Assembly: GCA_031216915.1 (NCBI GenBank)
Contig: CM062297.1
Location: forward strand, 364,139,704 to 364,203,703
Direction of reading: 5' to 3'
Length of the DNA stretch: 64,000 bases
Source: Pictodentalium vernedei
Taxonomy: Eukaryota > Mollusca > Scaphopoda > Dentaliida > Dentaliidae
In this document: positions 1 to 10,692 of the stretch, one piece after another
Numbering within the stretch: the stretch's first letter is position 1
Layout: each line of letters begins with the position of its first letter
Position numbers and translations under genes: made by a program
Notes under the pieces: model-generated
Seen by the model: the letters and a program-made list of their open reading frames with translations, nothing else
Database searches by the model: none
What the model was told of the DNA's origin: nothing

Positions 1-630
1 AGCAATTAAAAATGGAGTAAATCGCCACCTAAATTTATCAAATGCTGAAAAAATTGGAATTTTTTTGGACGGTACCTTCTTTTATGCAACCAGAATGGGA
101 TAGAGTTAAACTTTACAACCAAACTAAGAACAGCAAATATGCTCGATAGTCAATTGTGAATGCGTACATGAAAAGTGTTTGAAATTAACCCTTTCCAAAA
201 CGATAGAAAAGGCAACCAAAAATGGCTAATTTTGGCATTTTCAAATGGTACTCTTATTCTCAGCCTCATAGTGCTAGTGGGTTAAATCTGAGATTAAAAA
301 GTAAACAGTAACTTTATTCCTCAATCATTGTTGCATCTATCCAAACCGAAATAATTGTTACAACGACCTTGTTATTAGAGAATTTGCCCTTGAAGTTGGT
401 CAATTTTGAAGAAAAAATCTATATTCATGTCATTTTTGGCAAGTGGGGGTTAATGTTGAAAGATTTGAGTTGTGATTGTGGTGTATCATATTATGCTGTA
501 AACGTGTGGAAAATTTGAGCGAAATAACTGTAAACAATTTTGAGACATTCGTGAAATTGTGAAGGTTTTGGCAGAATATTTTGAAAATACGTGTTTTCAC
601 AGATATGACGATACCGCATTACAGAATATC
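1..630 (+). mobile_element. Family A element, internal fragment
   Basis: This stretch is nearly the same as 4770-5950 and is the inverse of 48200-48850 and 52640-53330. It contains the recurring phrases GATTAAAAAGTAAACAGTAAC and TAACCCTTTCCAAAA. The homology stops near position 630, before the 3' hairpin seen at 6106-6130, so this copy is 3'-truncated, and its 5' part lies outside the window. The small open frame at 581-817 overlaps the end of this repeat and has no recognisable domain. From 630 to 993 I see nothing identifiable. Confidence 0.8.
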
Positions 631-993
631 TTCATGCATAGAAAGCAAAACAAGCGATGTCCTTTCTGCTGTGGAAAAAATTAGTACATATGAATTATGG
701 GCATATGTGCCGGGGTTTCATGAAGGACTGTGCCCCGACACACCCCTGAGTCAGGAAGGAGCCGATTTTTCAGCCAATATGCCAGAAAATTTCGGACAAT
801 TTAGTTGCCCAAAATGACCACAAAACATTTTGGTTTTCCACACAAAATGTTGTTTTCCTATCTCATCACTTAGAAGTTGCAAGTAAACTGACCATTATAC
901 TGTACATGTTGATTCAGTGGAACCGTATCCACGTTAATATTATTGATTTATAATCACACAAGTACATATAAAGAGTTCTATTACTGCATTTTA

Positions 994-1290
994 AGGGAAC
1001 ACAGTGGCTCAGAAGGTAGAGATGATTGTTGCAATCCAAGAAGTCCTCGGTTCGAATCCCACCTGTGGTAACCACATTATATCCTTGAGCAACACACTTC
1101 ATCCCAATTTAATTTCCCACGTGGGGGGGAGGGAGGCATGATGGCAACGTGTAGTAAGGGTACTTTGAGGGTGCACTTGTCTTCAACCAATGCTAACCCT
1201 GCTTTTGTGGAGTTAGTATGTTGGGGAGTCTGAGTCGCTTGCCATTGCTCGATGGATCTCTCCAGGTAATCAATGGGAGGGAGACCCCCC
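994..1290 (+). mobile_element. SINE, tRNA-like head type 1, 3'-truncated
   Basis: A Pol III A box (TGGCTCAGAAGG, 1005-1016) and B box (GGTTCGAATCC, 1049-1059) sit at tRNA spacing. The shared SINE body follows, with TCTTCAACCAATGCTAACCC and the CTCTCCAGG region. The (AAAT)n tail is missing and homology fades by about 1290, where C/G-rich runs follow. It is the same family as 1609-1971 and 10745-11126, in the opposite orientation. No target duplication is visible. From 1291 to 1594 I see nothing identifiable. Confidence 0.8.
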
Positions 1291-1608
1291 TCCCTCCCAT
1301 ACCCACATTTGGCATTTCCTCCTGAGATTCAATATTTTCGGGCTAAAAGGGTTCATCCCCCCCCACCACCTCCATCCCACCCCTGAAAAATAGCCATGTA
1401 CGCCTATGCAATGAATACCTGGACTTGAATAAATACCTATATTATGGTCATGATATAGCTGTAGATGCTGAAAGTGGCCTTAAATATCAATAATTAGTTT
1501 ATTCTCTATCATTCTGTCTGTTTGTGAATGTGTGGGATTTGTCAACAAACTATGGTAAGCTTCCTACTCCATGATTTCAGAATTTTTCCAACATATCTGT
1601 TTCAGATA

Positions 1609-1971
1609 TTTATTTATTTATAAATGTTTATGGTCACATATTTATGCACAATGGCTAATCATGACCGTGACAGTTTTGCGGGTGGAGGAAGCCGGAGTAC
1701 CCGGAGAGAACCACTGAGCAACGACGAGCAGCTGCCAGCTCCCCAACATCGTAACTCTGCACTGCAGCACAGGCAGGGTTAGATTGGTTGAAGACATGCG
1801 TATCATCGACGTGCAGTACGCCTTAGTACACGGCGTCATTGTGCCCCCACGCGGGCAATGGAAATGAAGTGTCTTGCCCAAGGACACAACGCAGTTGCCG
1901 CAGGTGGGATTCGAACCGAGGACCTCTCGGCTTGCAGCCTGCACCTCTACCTACTGAGCCACCGCGCTCCC
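1609..1971 (-). mobile_element. SINE, tRNA-like head type 1, full length with TSD
   Basis: Read on the minus strand, this is a complete SINE. The head has A box GTGGCTCAGTAGGTAG (about 1949-1964) and B box GGTTCGAATCCC (1907-1918). The shared body follows, then the tail ending CACCAATAAAT-type repeats, here as TTTATTTATTTA on the plus strand. It is flanked by a perfect 14-bp target-site duplication, ATCTGTTTCAGATA, at 1595-1608 and 1972-1985. That proves integration as a unit by target-primed reverse transcription, presumably using an unknown LINE partner. It carries no coding capacity; open frames over it are by-products. Confidence 0.93.
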
Positions 1972-2205
1972 ATCTGTTTCAGATACAATGAAATACATGT
2001 AATATGAGTTACTGTCACCCACAAATTAGTTGTTTATTTGATATGGTTTAAACCATCTAGAGAGCTTGTATACACAGTGATGGGTACAGTTCAAGTCAAA
2101 ATGAGTTCATTAAAGGGGTGTTGAACAGCTTAATATTTCTTGCATTACATTACTACTTTGCTATTTATGACAGAAGGATTTCACAGAGGGTTTCCCTGAC
2201 GGTAT

Positions 2206-2563
2206 TTATTTATTGGTGTTTATGGTCACATACTTATCCACAATGGCTAATCGTGACCGTGACAGTTTTATGGGTGGAGGAAGTCGGAGGACCCAGAGAG
2301 AACCACCGAGCATCGACGAGCAACTGTCAGCTCAACATTCTAATTATGTTCAAGCTCCGCTGAAGCAAGGTACCAGCGGTTGAAAACATGTGCACCATTG
2401 ACATGCAGTACGCCTTAGTACATGGCATCACCGTGCCCCCATGTTGACAACTGGGATAAAGGCCCTTGCCCAAAGATATTACGTGGGTCGTCCCAGATAG
2501 GGATCAAATTCGGGACCTCTATCACAGAAGTCAAACAGTCTACCACTGAGAAAATGTGCTTTC
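2206..2563 (-). mobile_element. SINE, tRNA-like head type 2
   Basis: The body and tail match the other SINEs, but the head differs. On the minus strand it ends with a sequence like GGCTCAGTGGTAGAC, with a B-box-like stretch (GATCAAATTCGGGACC on plus, about 2501-2516) next to GTCGTCCC. This head is shared with 17400-17700 and 19105-19437, so it is a separate subfamily. Imperfect 15-bp duplications flank it (TTTCCCTGACGGTAT at 2191-2205 and a near match at 2564-2578). The A box is eroded (CCACTGAGAAAA), so this copy is probably transcriptionally dead. Confidence 0.85.
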
Positions 2564-2639
2564 TTTCCTGGCGGTATTCATATTTGTACGGCCAAACTGG
2601 TGTTGGATAACACAGAACACCAAAACATATAATACAAAA

Positions 2640-3082
2640 TTTATTCCCCATTGATTTTTGAAAGCAGTTTTGGAAAGCTCAAAGAGCTCTTTCCTTTTTG
2701 TTTTTGGACAAGTGAGTATTCACTCAAAGTCATTTTTTGCAGACAGTGCTATTTTTAAGTGGCCAAAGCACATGTTTCATTAAGTCCCAGAACATAACTA
2801 AAGCTGGATTTATTGATTAAACATCTCTGCATATAGCAAAGCAAAGTGTCTCAAATTAACCCATTCCAAAATGATGGTAGAGAGTAACCAAAGTTGGATA
2901 ATTTGGGTATTTCCAAATGGTACACTTATTCTCACTCTCATTGTGCTTGAGGGTTAAATCTGAGATTGAAAAGGTATACCAATCTTACTAAGGGAAGGTG
3001 AGTACAGAAAAGTACGAAATTAATCCGAAAATGAATTTTGTCTGACGGTACTAATATTTGTACGAGCAAAACTGGTACTGGG
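2640..3082 (+). mobile_element. Family A element, 5' side fragment
   Basis: From about 2830 the sequence matches the 5' portion of family A as seen at 63740-63930 (TATAGCAAAGCAAAGTG, then a CCAAAATGATGG-type stretch, then GATTGAAAAGG). It is interrupted by the SINE at 3083. Together with 3640-6135 it may be one broken element, but the join cannot be proven here. The first 190 bases show no clear match. Confidence 0.6.
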
Positions 3083-3347
3083 TTTATTTATTTATTTATT
3101 AGGTTTTAACGACACATTAACAGCCAAGGTCATATTATGTCGGTGACAGTTGTATGGGTGGAGGAAGCCGGAGTACCCAGAGAGAACCACCGAGCAATGA
3201 CGAGCAGCTGCCAGCTCCCAAACATAGTGCCTCCGCACTGTAGCATAGGCATGGTTATAATTGGTTGAAGACATGCGTACCATTGACGTGCAGTATGCCT
3301 TAGTACACGGCATCATGGTGCCCCCATGCGGACAGTCAGGGTGAAGT
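3083..3347 (-). mobile_element. SINE with alternative tail (type T2), head lost
   Basis: On plus, a TTTATTTATTTATT tail leads into AGGTTTTAACGACACATT and ACAGCCAAGGTCATATTATG, then the usual GGGTGGAGGAAGCCGG body. This tail differs from the common one (GGTGTTTAAGGTCACATA) and recurs at 47678. The element stops at 3347, inside the body near the CCCCCATGCGGACAG region, so the Pol III head is absent. An inverted repeat starts immediately after. Confidence 0.85.
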
Positions 3348-3414
3348 GATCGGGACATAATTGGAATATATCCTACAGATACAATGTCGGATATATTCCA
3401 GTTATGTCCTGATC
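3348..3414. repeat. Inverted repeat, 26-bp arms
   Basis: The left arm (3348-3373, starting GATCGGGACATAATTGG) and right arm (3389-3414) are inverse complements with two mismatches, separated by a 15-base spacer. It lies exactly at the broken end of the preceding SINE. The downstream 3415-3640 has no recognisable feature; its short open frames match no family I know. Confidence 0.8.
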
Positions 3415-3639
3415 ATGCAAGGCAGCAACTTGAAATTCTCAGAATGTTTCCTACTGTCCCTGCCCGACAGTTTAGTATCTTTGTCAAGAGCCGAGACCGC
3501 GTGGAAATACCGTGGATCAGGTGGAAACCGAGGGCACGATTCGTCCCTACTTTATTCTCAATTCAACGACTTTTCCATTCATTATTTACCTGTCACCGGC
3601 TGAGTTAGGTATATATTTGTCTATTTGATGAACTTTTCA

Positions 3640-6135
3640 GCCTTAACTATTTGCGGCTTCATGTAGCACCACTGAAAGGCCACTGCACGGTTACCAATAT
3701 ATTCAGGGATTCATTTTACGAAAATAACAATTATTCCGACTATACCCACATGGGAACTCCTAAATATGCCAAGGGTTAAACTTTTGATAATGACGAATAA
3801 AACAGAAGTTGACATGCTATGCTTGCTGCATGCAGGCATTGAAAACATTCAGCGCTCAATGAATTGGGAATGGAGTAAACTGTCACTTAAACCTACGAAA
3901 TTCTGAAAAAATGAGTTTTTGTTCGACGTCATCTACCATTATGCATCTGAGACAGGGATTGCATTAAACTTTACAGCAACCTTATAACAAAAAATATTCT
4001 TGGAATTGAACTGTGAATCCGAATTTCGAAAGCATTTTCGGATATTCTATTCCAAACTACTACTGCACGCTTATCAATATTCAGTGATTTTATGAAAATT
4101 AAAATTATTCCGACCATACCCATATGGGCAGTCTCGAATCTGCCAACGGTTAAACTTTTAATAATGACATATAAAACAAAAGTTGTCAAACTATGACTGC
4201 TGCATACAGCCATGGAAAATGTTCGCGCTCAATCAATTAGGAATGGAGTAAATCGTCGCTTAAACTTACCAAATTCTGAAAACGAGAGTCTTTTGTACTG
4301 CACCTATCTTTATGCAAACAGAAGGAGCATAGGGTTAAGCTTTACAACCAAACTTTCACAGCAAATATGCTTGGTAGGCAATTGTAAATATGAACATGTA
4401 AATCATTTTTCGATATTCCTTTCGAAAATGGAAGAAAAGTGAACTCCAAATTAGCCAATTTTATGAAGAATTTTAGGGCACTCAAATTCAAGGCCTCGAA
4501 AACTGGGTGAAGGTTAAAACTTTTAAAATATATAACAGCAAAAATTGTTCTTCGATGAAGGCCCAATCCTCTCATGGAAAAGCTTTTGTGACAATATGGC
4601 TCCAGTGCTGAGAAAGTGCATGTAAACGTTGGCGAAAATAACAGTTATTCTGACAGTACCCTTATGGGAAGTCTCAAATCTGCCAAGGGTTAAACTTTTA
4701 ATAATAACATATAGAACAAAATTTGTCATACTCTGACTGCTGCAAGCAGCTATAGAAAACATTCAGAGCGCAAGCAATTAAAAATGGAGTAAATCGCCAC
4801 CTAAATTTACCAAATTCTGAAAAAACTGGAATTTGTTTGGACGGTACCTACTTTTATGCAACCAGAATGGGATAGGGTTAAACTTTACAACCAAACTAAC
4901 AACAGCAGATATGCTCAATAGTCAATTGTGAATACATACATGAAAAGTGTTTGAAATTAACCCTTTCCAAAATGTTAGAAAAGGCAACCAAAAATGGCTA
5001 ATTTTGGCATTTTCAAACGGTACTCTTATTCTCGCCCTCATTGTGCTAGAGGGTTAAATCTGAGATTAAGAAGTAAACAGTAACTTTCTTCCACAATCAT
5101 TGTTGCATCTAGCCATACCAAAATAATTATTACAACTACCTTGTAATTAGAAAAATTTGCTCTTGAAGTTGGCAAAAATAACAAATATTCCGACAGTACC
5201 ATTATGGGAAGTCTGAAATCTGCTAAGGGTTAAACTTTTAATAATAACATATAGAACAAAATTTGTCATACTCTGACTGCTGCAAGCAGCTATAGAAAAC
5301 ATTCAGAGCTCAAGCAATTAAAAATGGAGTAAATCGTCACCTAAACTTACCAAATTCTGAAAAAATTGGAATTTGTTTGGACGGTACCTACTTTTATGCA
5401 ACCAGAATGGGATAGGGTTAAACTTTACAACCAAACTTACAACAGCAAATATGCTCGGTAGTCAATTGTGAATACGTACACAAAAAGTGTTTGAAATTAA
5501 CCCTTTGCCAAAATGATGGAAAAAGCAACCAAAGTTGGCTAATTTTGGCATTTTCAAACGGTACTCTTATTCTCACCCTCATTGTGCTTGAGGGTTAAAT
5601 TTGAGATTAAAAGGTAAACAGTAACTTTCTTCTGCAATCATTGTTGCATCTATCCAAACCAAAATAATTGTTACAATAACCTTGTTATTAGAGAAATTTG
5701 TCCTTGAAGTTGGTCAATTTTGAAGAAAAATACTATATTCATGTCATTTTTGGCCAGTGGGGGTTAAAGTTTAAAGATCTGAGTGGTGATTGTGGTGTAT
5801 CATATTATGCTCTAAATGTGTGGAAAATTTGAGCTAAATAACTGTAAACAATTTTGAGACATTCGAAAAATGGTGAAATTTTGAAGGTTTTGGCAGAATA
5901 TTTTGAAAACACGCATTTTCACAGATATAACGATACTGCATTTCACTAGATTTTATGACATTACATAAGTGTGCCAAATTTGGTCAAAATAGTACAGCTT
6001 GTTTTCCAGCAGTTCAACAGACAAAATTCAGGGAGGAAAAAAATAAAAAATAAAAATAAAAAAAAATAGAGAAGAAAAATTTTGAAAAAGAAGAATAACA
6101 ATAGTCTTTCCCAAACTGGGTTTGGGAAAGCCTAA
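3640..6135 (+). mobile_element. Family A element with ~540-bp tandem core and 3' hairpin
   Basis: A unit recurs at about 3730, 4100, 4640 and 5183 (marker GGGTTAAACTTTTAATAAT), giving a core repeat of about 540 bp with one shortened unit. The 3' end is an 11-bp perfect hairpin, CTTTCCCAAAC/GTTTGGGAAAG with loop TGG (6106-6130), followed by CCTAA. The last arm is the inverse of the 5' terminal GGGCTTTCCCAAC seen in the copy at 63716. AACAATAG precedes the hairpin, as in family N. No coding capacity. The 5' terminus is not found for this copy. It is Helitron/Helentron-like by structure. Confidence 0.8.
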
Positions 6136-7074
6136 AAATAACTTAGCACTCTACCAGTTAATGAGTTCACAACACCATCAAGCAATGACATTTTAAATGA
6201 AAGCCTTTGAATGAACAAGTTGAACTCAGCCAGACAGCCTTTCTCAAACTATGTCACAGCATAACCAATATTAATAACAGGGTGTCAGTTTTCTGATTTT
6301 TCTAAAGGTAACTATAAAATCATTACTTTTTAACATACTTTTAATTATATATTTAATTCTCACACTGTTTAAGTGGTATTTATGCATTAACACCGTTCCT
6401 TTTATGTTAAAATTAAATGCTCAACTTCACTATTTTTACTGCTTAAACAGAAATGAATTGATGGGCACCTCCACTATTCTATCTTATTAACCATTTAACT
6501 TACAGTAACCGTACCATACTGACCCAGGAATAAGCCCAGGGTTTGCATGAAATACAAGAGGGCAAAAGTATATGGGTGGGCATATTTTAGAGATGTCAAG
6601 TCTGCAGGATAATTCAGATACAAAGCTGACACAAAGTTAGGAGACTCTGTCAATCCCAGATCAAAGATGCAGTAACTCTTAACCTAATGAATTGGCTGCA
6701 TACACTAATGTAACTTACAAACTGAACAGGTAAAAAAAAAGGGTCAAATTGGAGGCCGTTTGTTCAATTATTGCCCTAACAATGTAGGGATGCCAGCCCG
6801 CCCACACACCGACAGTCGCCAAACCATAGGTCTTGGTTGTTAACACAACTACACTAAAAATGCTTCTCGAAAGTATAATTATTAATTTATGGAACCACAC
6901 TGCCTTTGTGTTTTTGTATCTGAATTACTGGAAGTATTCAAGCTATAACAACACATAGTTATACTATTAAAGCACACGATCTTTTGGAATGTTGAACATG
7001 TATTGTATATGCTCAGTAAGTTTATTTGACGATCCCTAAAGTTCAAGAAAGTCTGAAATTAAAATGCTAGTTAA
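6136..7074. other. Stretch without recognised features
   Basis: I see no coding region, tandem repeat or known element end here. The first 40 bases (CTTAGCACTCTACCAG) resemble 28556-28580, so it may be part of another interspersed repeat or the flank into which family A inserted. Confidence 0.5.
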
Positions 7075-8064
7075 TAGTGTTGTACGGTTTACCGGTTTTA
7101 TAAGTCGGTTTCGTTTTTGCTTGAAAACCGAAACCGTGTAACTGGTAAATGAGTACGGTTTTGGTTTTTTCCTAAAATGTCGGGAAGAGATGTTTTCTTT
7201 ATTCAGTTTGCACTAACAATGTCTGAAATGTCAAGCTTTGTCAGGAAATAACAGAGTCGTCAATGCACGCCACATTCTGGGTGTAAAGGGGTCACTGCAG
7301 CATGTCCAGATCATTCAAGAATGATGAATGATGTATGACAAGTTGTCAATCACACATCGTTTACGTAAAAATGGGTTGTGTTTTCTGTGAGAATGACAAA
7401 ACAGACAGCCAACACGCCTACATTTCACTGATTACAGGAAATACCTTACGCAATTGGCTTCGTTTTTGAACAGGTTTGTATGACAAAGTCAATCAGTTTA
7501 ATTAAAATTACTTATCTATAATCTGTTGGACAGGGAATAATATCATATCAGAAAAAGGTCTTGGCATTTCACTGTCGTATTGGAAAATAACATTTGTCAC
7601 GGGTTGCTCCACCACGTGTTTCGGATGTAGTGTGTTGCCTCCCTTGATGTGCTTAGGGAAGAGGTTTTACTGCAATTCAGTCTTGGGATGTTCCGACCCT
7701 AGACGATTTGTCCTGAAGGCTTCGGCCCACTAAAAACACGAAACCGCAAGTTCTTATTCTATTTAGTTCAATATATGAAGGCCAACACGTCTTGAACCGA
7801 AACGTCCCAAGGCCAAAGCGTCCCAAGACCGAATCGTCCATATCCACGGGAAAAAGCTGCATTCCATAATATCGCTGTCAACGTGCCACGGTTGCATTCC
7901 CACACAACTTACTTTAAGGGGCCAACCAAAGGAACAAATCAGCGGTAGAAATAGAAATTGGAATGGCAAGAGGCAAACGCCAAAAAGTTACAATATATAA
8001 CAGTACACAAGTGAATTTGTGAAATCAATTCCGTTGAGCTAAAACCATTGCGTGCGCGAGGTTT

Positions 8065-8078
<14 letters not shown>

Positions 8079-8095
<17 letters not shown>

Positions 8096-8105
8096 GGGGG
8101 GGGGG
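8079..8105 (+). repeat. Poly(G) tract after (GT)n
   Basis: An uninterrupted run of about 27 G preceded by GTGTGTGTGTGTG. A nearly identical composite tract lies 155 bp downstream. Confidence 0.9.
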
Positions 8106-8219
8106 AACAATAGGTATTTGGTGGTTCATTTTGAAGCTCACCCAGCTACAAAACAATATGACTTTCCCATTCCTGCTGATTATTTTACTAGGGCGGGTGG
8201 TGGCACTAGCCACCACTGT

Positions 8220-8233
<14 letters not shown>

Positions 8234-8250
<17 letters not shown>

Positions 8251-8258
8251 GGGGGGGG
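8234..8258 (+). repeat. Poly(G) tract after (GT)n
   Basis: An uninterrupted run of about 25 G preceded by (GT)n, repeating the structure at 8063-8105. A third run of 17 G lies at 8508-8524. Confidence 0.9.
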
Positions 8259-8830
8259 ATATTGAATAGAGTCCATACATCAGTTCATTGTCAAATATGT
8301 TAGGATGGGTGTCTAGGTGACCCACTTGGCAATGCTTGTTATTATTTGCATTGCCTGGTAGGGTCATTTTGTTAGGCTGCCCAGGGCCCCACCCAGGAGT
8401 GAGCACTGAACAGAGCCCTGGGAAATTGTGAATTAGATCTTTTCACACCCATGTGTTAATATCAATTCATCATAGACTCTCTATGCCTGAACTTAAAGAC
8501 AAGAGGTGGGGGGGGGGGGGGGGGCATGTGCCTAGAATTGGTGAGTGGTGATATTCTACGAACACTGTTACATTTTATTTTCTTTTATATTATTTTGTTT
8601 TGATAATGCCTGCCATTTATACACTTAGCACAAATGCTAGGCAATGCCAATTAAATCATCATTGAAAATATGACAGTATGGGCATTATATCGACACTACA
8701 TAGTTTCTGTTGGAAACTACAGATGTCTTACTATAAAAAACCGAAAACCGACCTATAAACCGAGTTTTTTTTAAAAAACCGAACCGAAACCAAACCGAAA
8801 CAAGAAAAATAAAACCGCACAATACTACTG

Positions 8831-9289
8831 TTAATCCTTTTCTCAATGCACATAATATTACAATTTATTATTTTAATTATTTTCGTAAAAAATATTTTCC
8901 AAAATTTCAACAAAACCATATGTGACACCTCACTGGAACCCAATGCTGACAAAATCCAAATTTATTATTTTAAATATCAATTTTTCAAAAAATTTCAACA
9001 AAACCATAACATGTGACTCTCATTGGAACGATGAGCTCATTCCAAAGATGAGTCACATGATATGGTTTTGTTTAAATTTTTGGCATAATAATATTTTTTC
9101 AGCCGCAGAATTTGCATATTACAAGTGCAGATGTGGCCGATTCATTGGGTGAAAGGTTAACGAGATTGTTCGAATAAGGGGTCACAGGATATGATTTTGT
9201 TGAAAGTTTTAGAAAATTAATGTTCTTTCAACTGCTCAATTTGTAAATTATGTGGGAGGATGCAGCCTATTCATTGGGTAAAGGGTTAA
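8831..9289. mobile_element. piggyBac-like MITE
   Basis: The terminal inverted repeats are TTAATCCTTTTCTCAATG (8831-8848) and CATTGGGTAAAGGGTTAA (9272-9289), 15 of 18 matching, each starting with TTAA. TTAA targets with CCYT termini are typical of piggyBac. The interior has repeated modules containing TCATTGGAA, ATGAGCTCATTCC and GTCACATGATATGG that fold back on each other, also found in the MITE at 54057. There is no transposase. It begins three bases after the hAT-like element ends. Confidence 0.75.
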
Positions 9290-9324
9290 TCAAGTTATTA
9301 CAGTTAATATTGTAAGATAAATCT

Positions 9325-9515
9325 ATCATCATTATGTTTATGTACAAAATGTTGTATCAGAGTCTCGTTCTTGTTTGTAAGGCTATATGTCGTCTCGTCA
9401 AGATATGACCTTAAAAACAAGAACTCAACTCATACATTTCGACTCATTGAGATATGGCCTTAGAAACAAGAGCTCGACTATGATACAACATTGTGTACAT
9501 AAACATAATGGTGAT
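9325..9515. repeat. Large inverted repeat (64-bp arms), head-to-head 5' termini of family P
   Basis: Arms 9325-9388 and 9452-9515 are inverse complements at 56 of 64 positions, with a 63-bp spacer. Each arm read outward starts ACAAGA(G/A)C and continues GATACAACATT. The spacer holds a third related start (ACAAGAACTCAACTCATAC). ACAAGAG is the 5' start of families C, D and J, so this looks like two element heads facing opposite ways. Confidence 0.75.
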
Positions 9516-9960
9516 AATATAAATTACCTAACAGTTGAGAGGCAACAATTTTTTCTTGATTGTTATTTCCAGTCAATATTATTATATCACAATGACAAAT
9601 TAAACAAGGTGCAACGCTACCGGTATCCAAGGTGTTTCTAAGTTGAGAAAAGCAGACAAAGGCCCATAACTCTAGAAAAAAAATGGACAAAATCTGTTAC
9701 TTGTGAATATCCCCATGGTGGTCTATAAGCATACCAAAGATCATTTAAATCCAACATCCACTGACTGAGATATGAAGGTCCAAAGTTGTTACTGATGGAC
9801 GGACGGACAGACGGATGGACAGACGTTCTTAAAAACATGAGTTGAGGGCTTAATTTTTTCCAAAAAACGTTCGGACAACTGCTAAAAAGTGTTTTTTGGG
9901 GAATTTTTTGGGGGGAAATAAACATGGTTAGATCCCCCAAGATAAACCTGACGAGGGGGC
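9516..9960 (+). mobile_element. Candidate hairpin-type element remnant (family P)
   Basis: Downstream of the head at 9465 is a body containing GGCCCATAACTCTAGAAA and CTGAGATATGAAGGTCC, then a GGACGGACAGACGG tract (9797-9832), the mark seen just upstream of 3' ends in the other families. No clean terminal hairpin follows, so the 3' end is uncertain. Confidence 0.45.
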
Positions 9961-10045
9961 AATGCTAACCCCAGCCGTTAATTGACCATAAACCTTAACA
10001 TAAACCCTGAAAAATCGTTACAAATCAATTCTTGCCTCTCGGAGG

Positions 10046-10430
10046 TATTTTTTTTATTTATGTATTTATTTATTGGTGTTTAATATCACACACCTATGCA
10101 CAATGGCTAATCATGATCAGTTCTATGGGTGGAGGAAGCCAGAGTACCCGGAGAGAACCACTGAGCAGTGACGAGCAGCTGCTAGCTCCCCAACATTGTA
10201 AGTTAGATTGGTTGAAGACATGCGCACCATCCACGTGCAGTACACTTAGTATACGGCGTCATCGTTCCCCCACGTGGACAATTGGGGGTGAAGTGCCTTG
10301 CCCAAGGACACAACATGGGAGTCTGAATCGACCGTTCAGACAGTCACCCATCTGAGGACTAACCAGACTCGACGTTGCTTAACTTCGGTGATCTCACGAG
10401 AACCGGTTACGGCAACACCACCGTGCCCCC
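10046..10430 (-). mobile_element. SINE with 5S rRNA-derived head
   Basis: Tail and body match the other SINEs (tail at 10046-10085; GGGTGGAGGAAGCC at 10127-10140). The head, read on minus from about 10422 to 10331, resembles 5S rRNA rather than tRNA: GTAACCGGTTCTCGTGAGATC, then an A-box-like AAGTTAAGCAACGTCGA, then TCTGGTTAGT, then a C-box-like AGATGGGTGACTGTCTGA. These follow the order and spacing of the internal 5S promoter. The shared body starts right after, at GTGTCCTTGGGCAAGGCACT. A poly(C) run (10428-10449) abuts the head. No target duplication was found. Confidence 0.85.
10331..10422 (-). promoter_or_regulatory. 5S-type internal Pol III promoter (A box, C box)
   Basis: The box A-like AAGTTAAGCAACGTCGA and box C-like AGATGGGTGACTGTCTGA sit about 30 bases apart on the minus strand, matching 5S gene organisation. 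Changes from a functional 5S gene and the attached SINE body mean this is a SINE promoter, not a 5S gene. Confidence 0.75.
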
Positions 10431-10449
10431 CCCTCCCCCCCCCCCCCCC

Positions 10450-10692
10450 ATCTTAGGGGTACAGCCAAAATCAAAAGGAAGCTTCTTCTAGACACCAATA
10501 ATGCATAACCAAAAAATGAAATTTATTCAAATCAGTATTAATTGCTTATTGCGTGGAAACCAAATTCAAGATAGCCGCCATAATGAATTGGCTGCCGCCA
10601 TAATGAATTGGCCACTGGTGGCCATCTTGGTTCAGCTGACTGGTCTGAAATCGAAAGGAAATTTCCTCTAGACACCAACAATGCATAATCAA
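10450..10692 (+). repeat. Host repeat G, about 1.5 units of ~157 bp
   Basis: The unit carries ATCAAAAGGAAGCTTC, CTAGACACCAATAATGC, ATAACCAAAAAATG and GGCAGCCATATTGAATTGG-like text. It recurs at 38640-38870, 42981-43302 and 45774-46060. Position 10510-10517 (AACCAAAAAATG) is an unoccupied version of the A-run that carries insertions in the other copies. Confidence 0.8.

Larger units (their letters stand above)
7075..8827. mobile_element. hAT-like non-autonomous DNA transposon
   Basis: The termini are inverted: TAGTGTTGTACGGTTT at 7075-7090 and the complement of AGTATTGTGCGGTTTT at 8811-8826. Sub-terminal blocks rich in CGGTTT/AAACCG follow on each side (7084-7160 and 8740-8818), as in many hAT elements. 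Candidate 8-bp target duplications are CTAGTTAA on the left and CTGTTAA(T) on the right, imperfect. The interior holds no transposase. It contains two (GT)n-poly(G) tracts and a region of short CGTCCCAAG-type repeats (about 7790-7845). Assignment to hAT is by terminal style only. Confidence 0.65.

Noticed and set aside
1005..1059. Possible tRNA gene (A and B boxes)
   Set aside because: It is attached to the SINE body and the acceptor stem is not formed; the same holds for the other tRNA-like heads.
8025..8303. Glycine- or proline-rich open frames on both strands
   Set aside because: They are products of (GT)n and poly(G) tracts.
10331..10422. Possible 5S rRNA gene
   Set aside because: Only the promoter-bearing part is similar, and it is fused to a SINE body.
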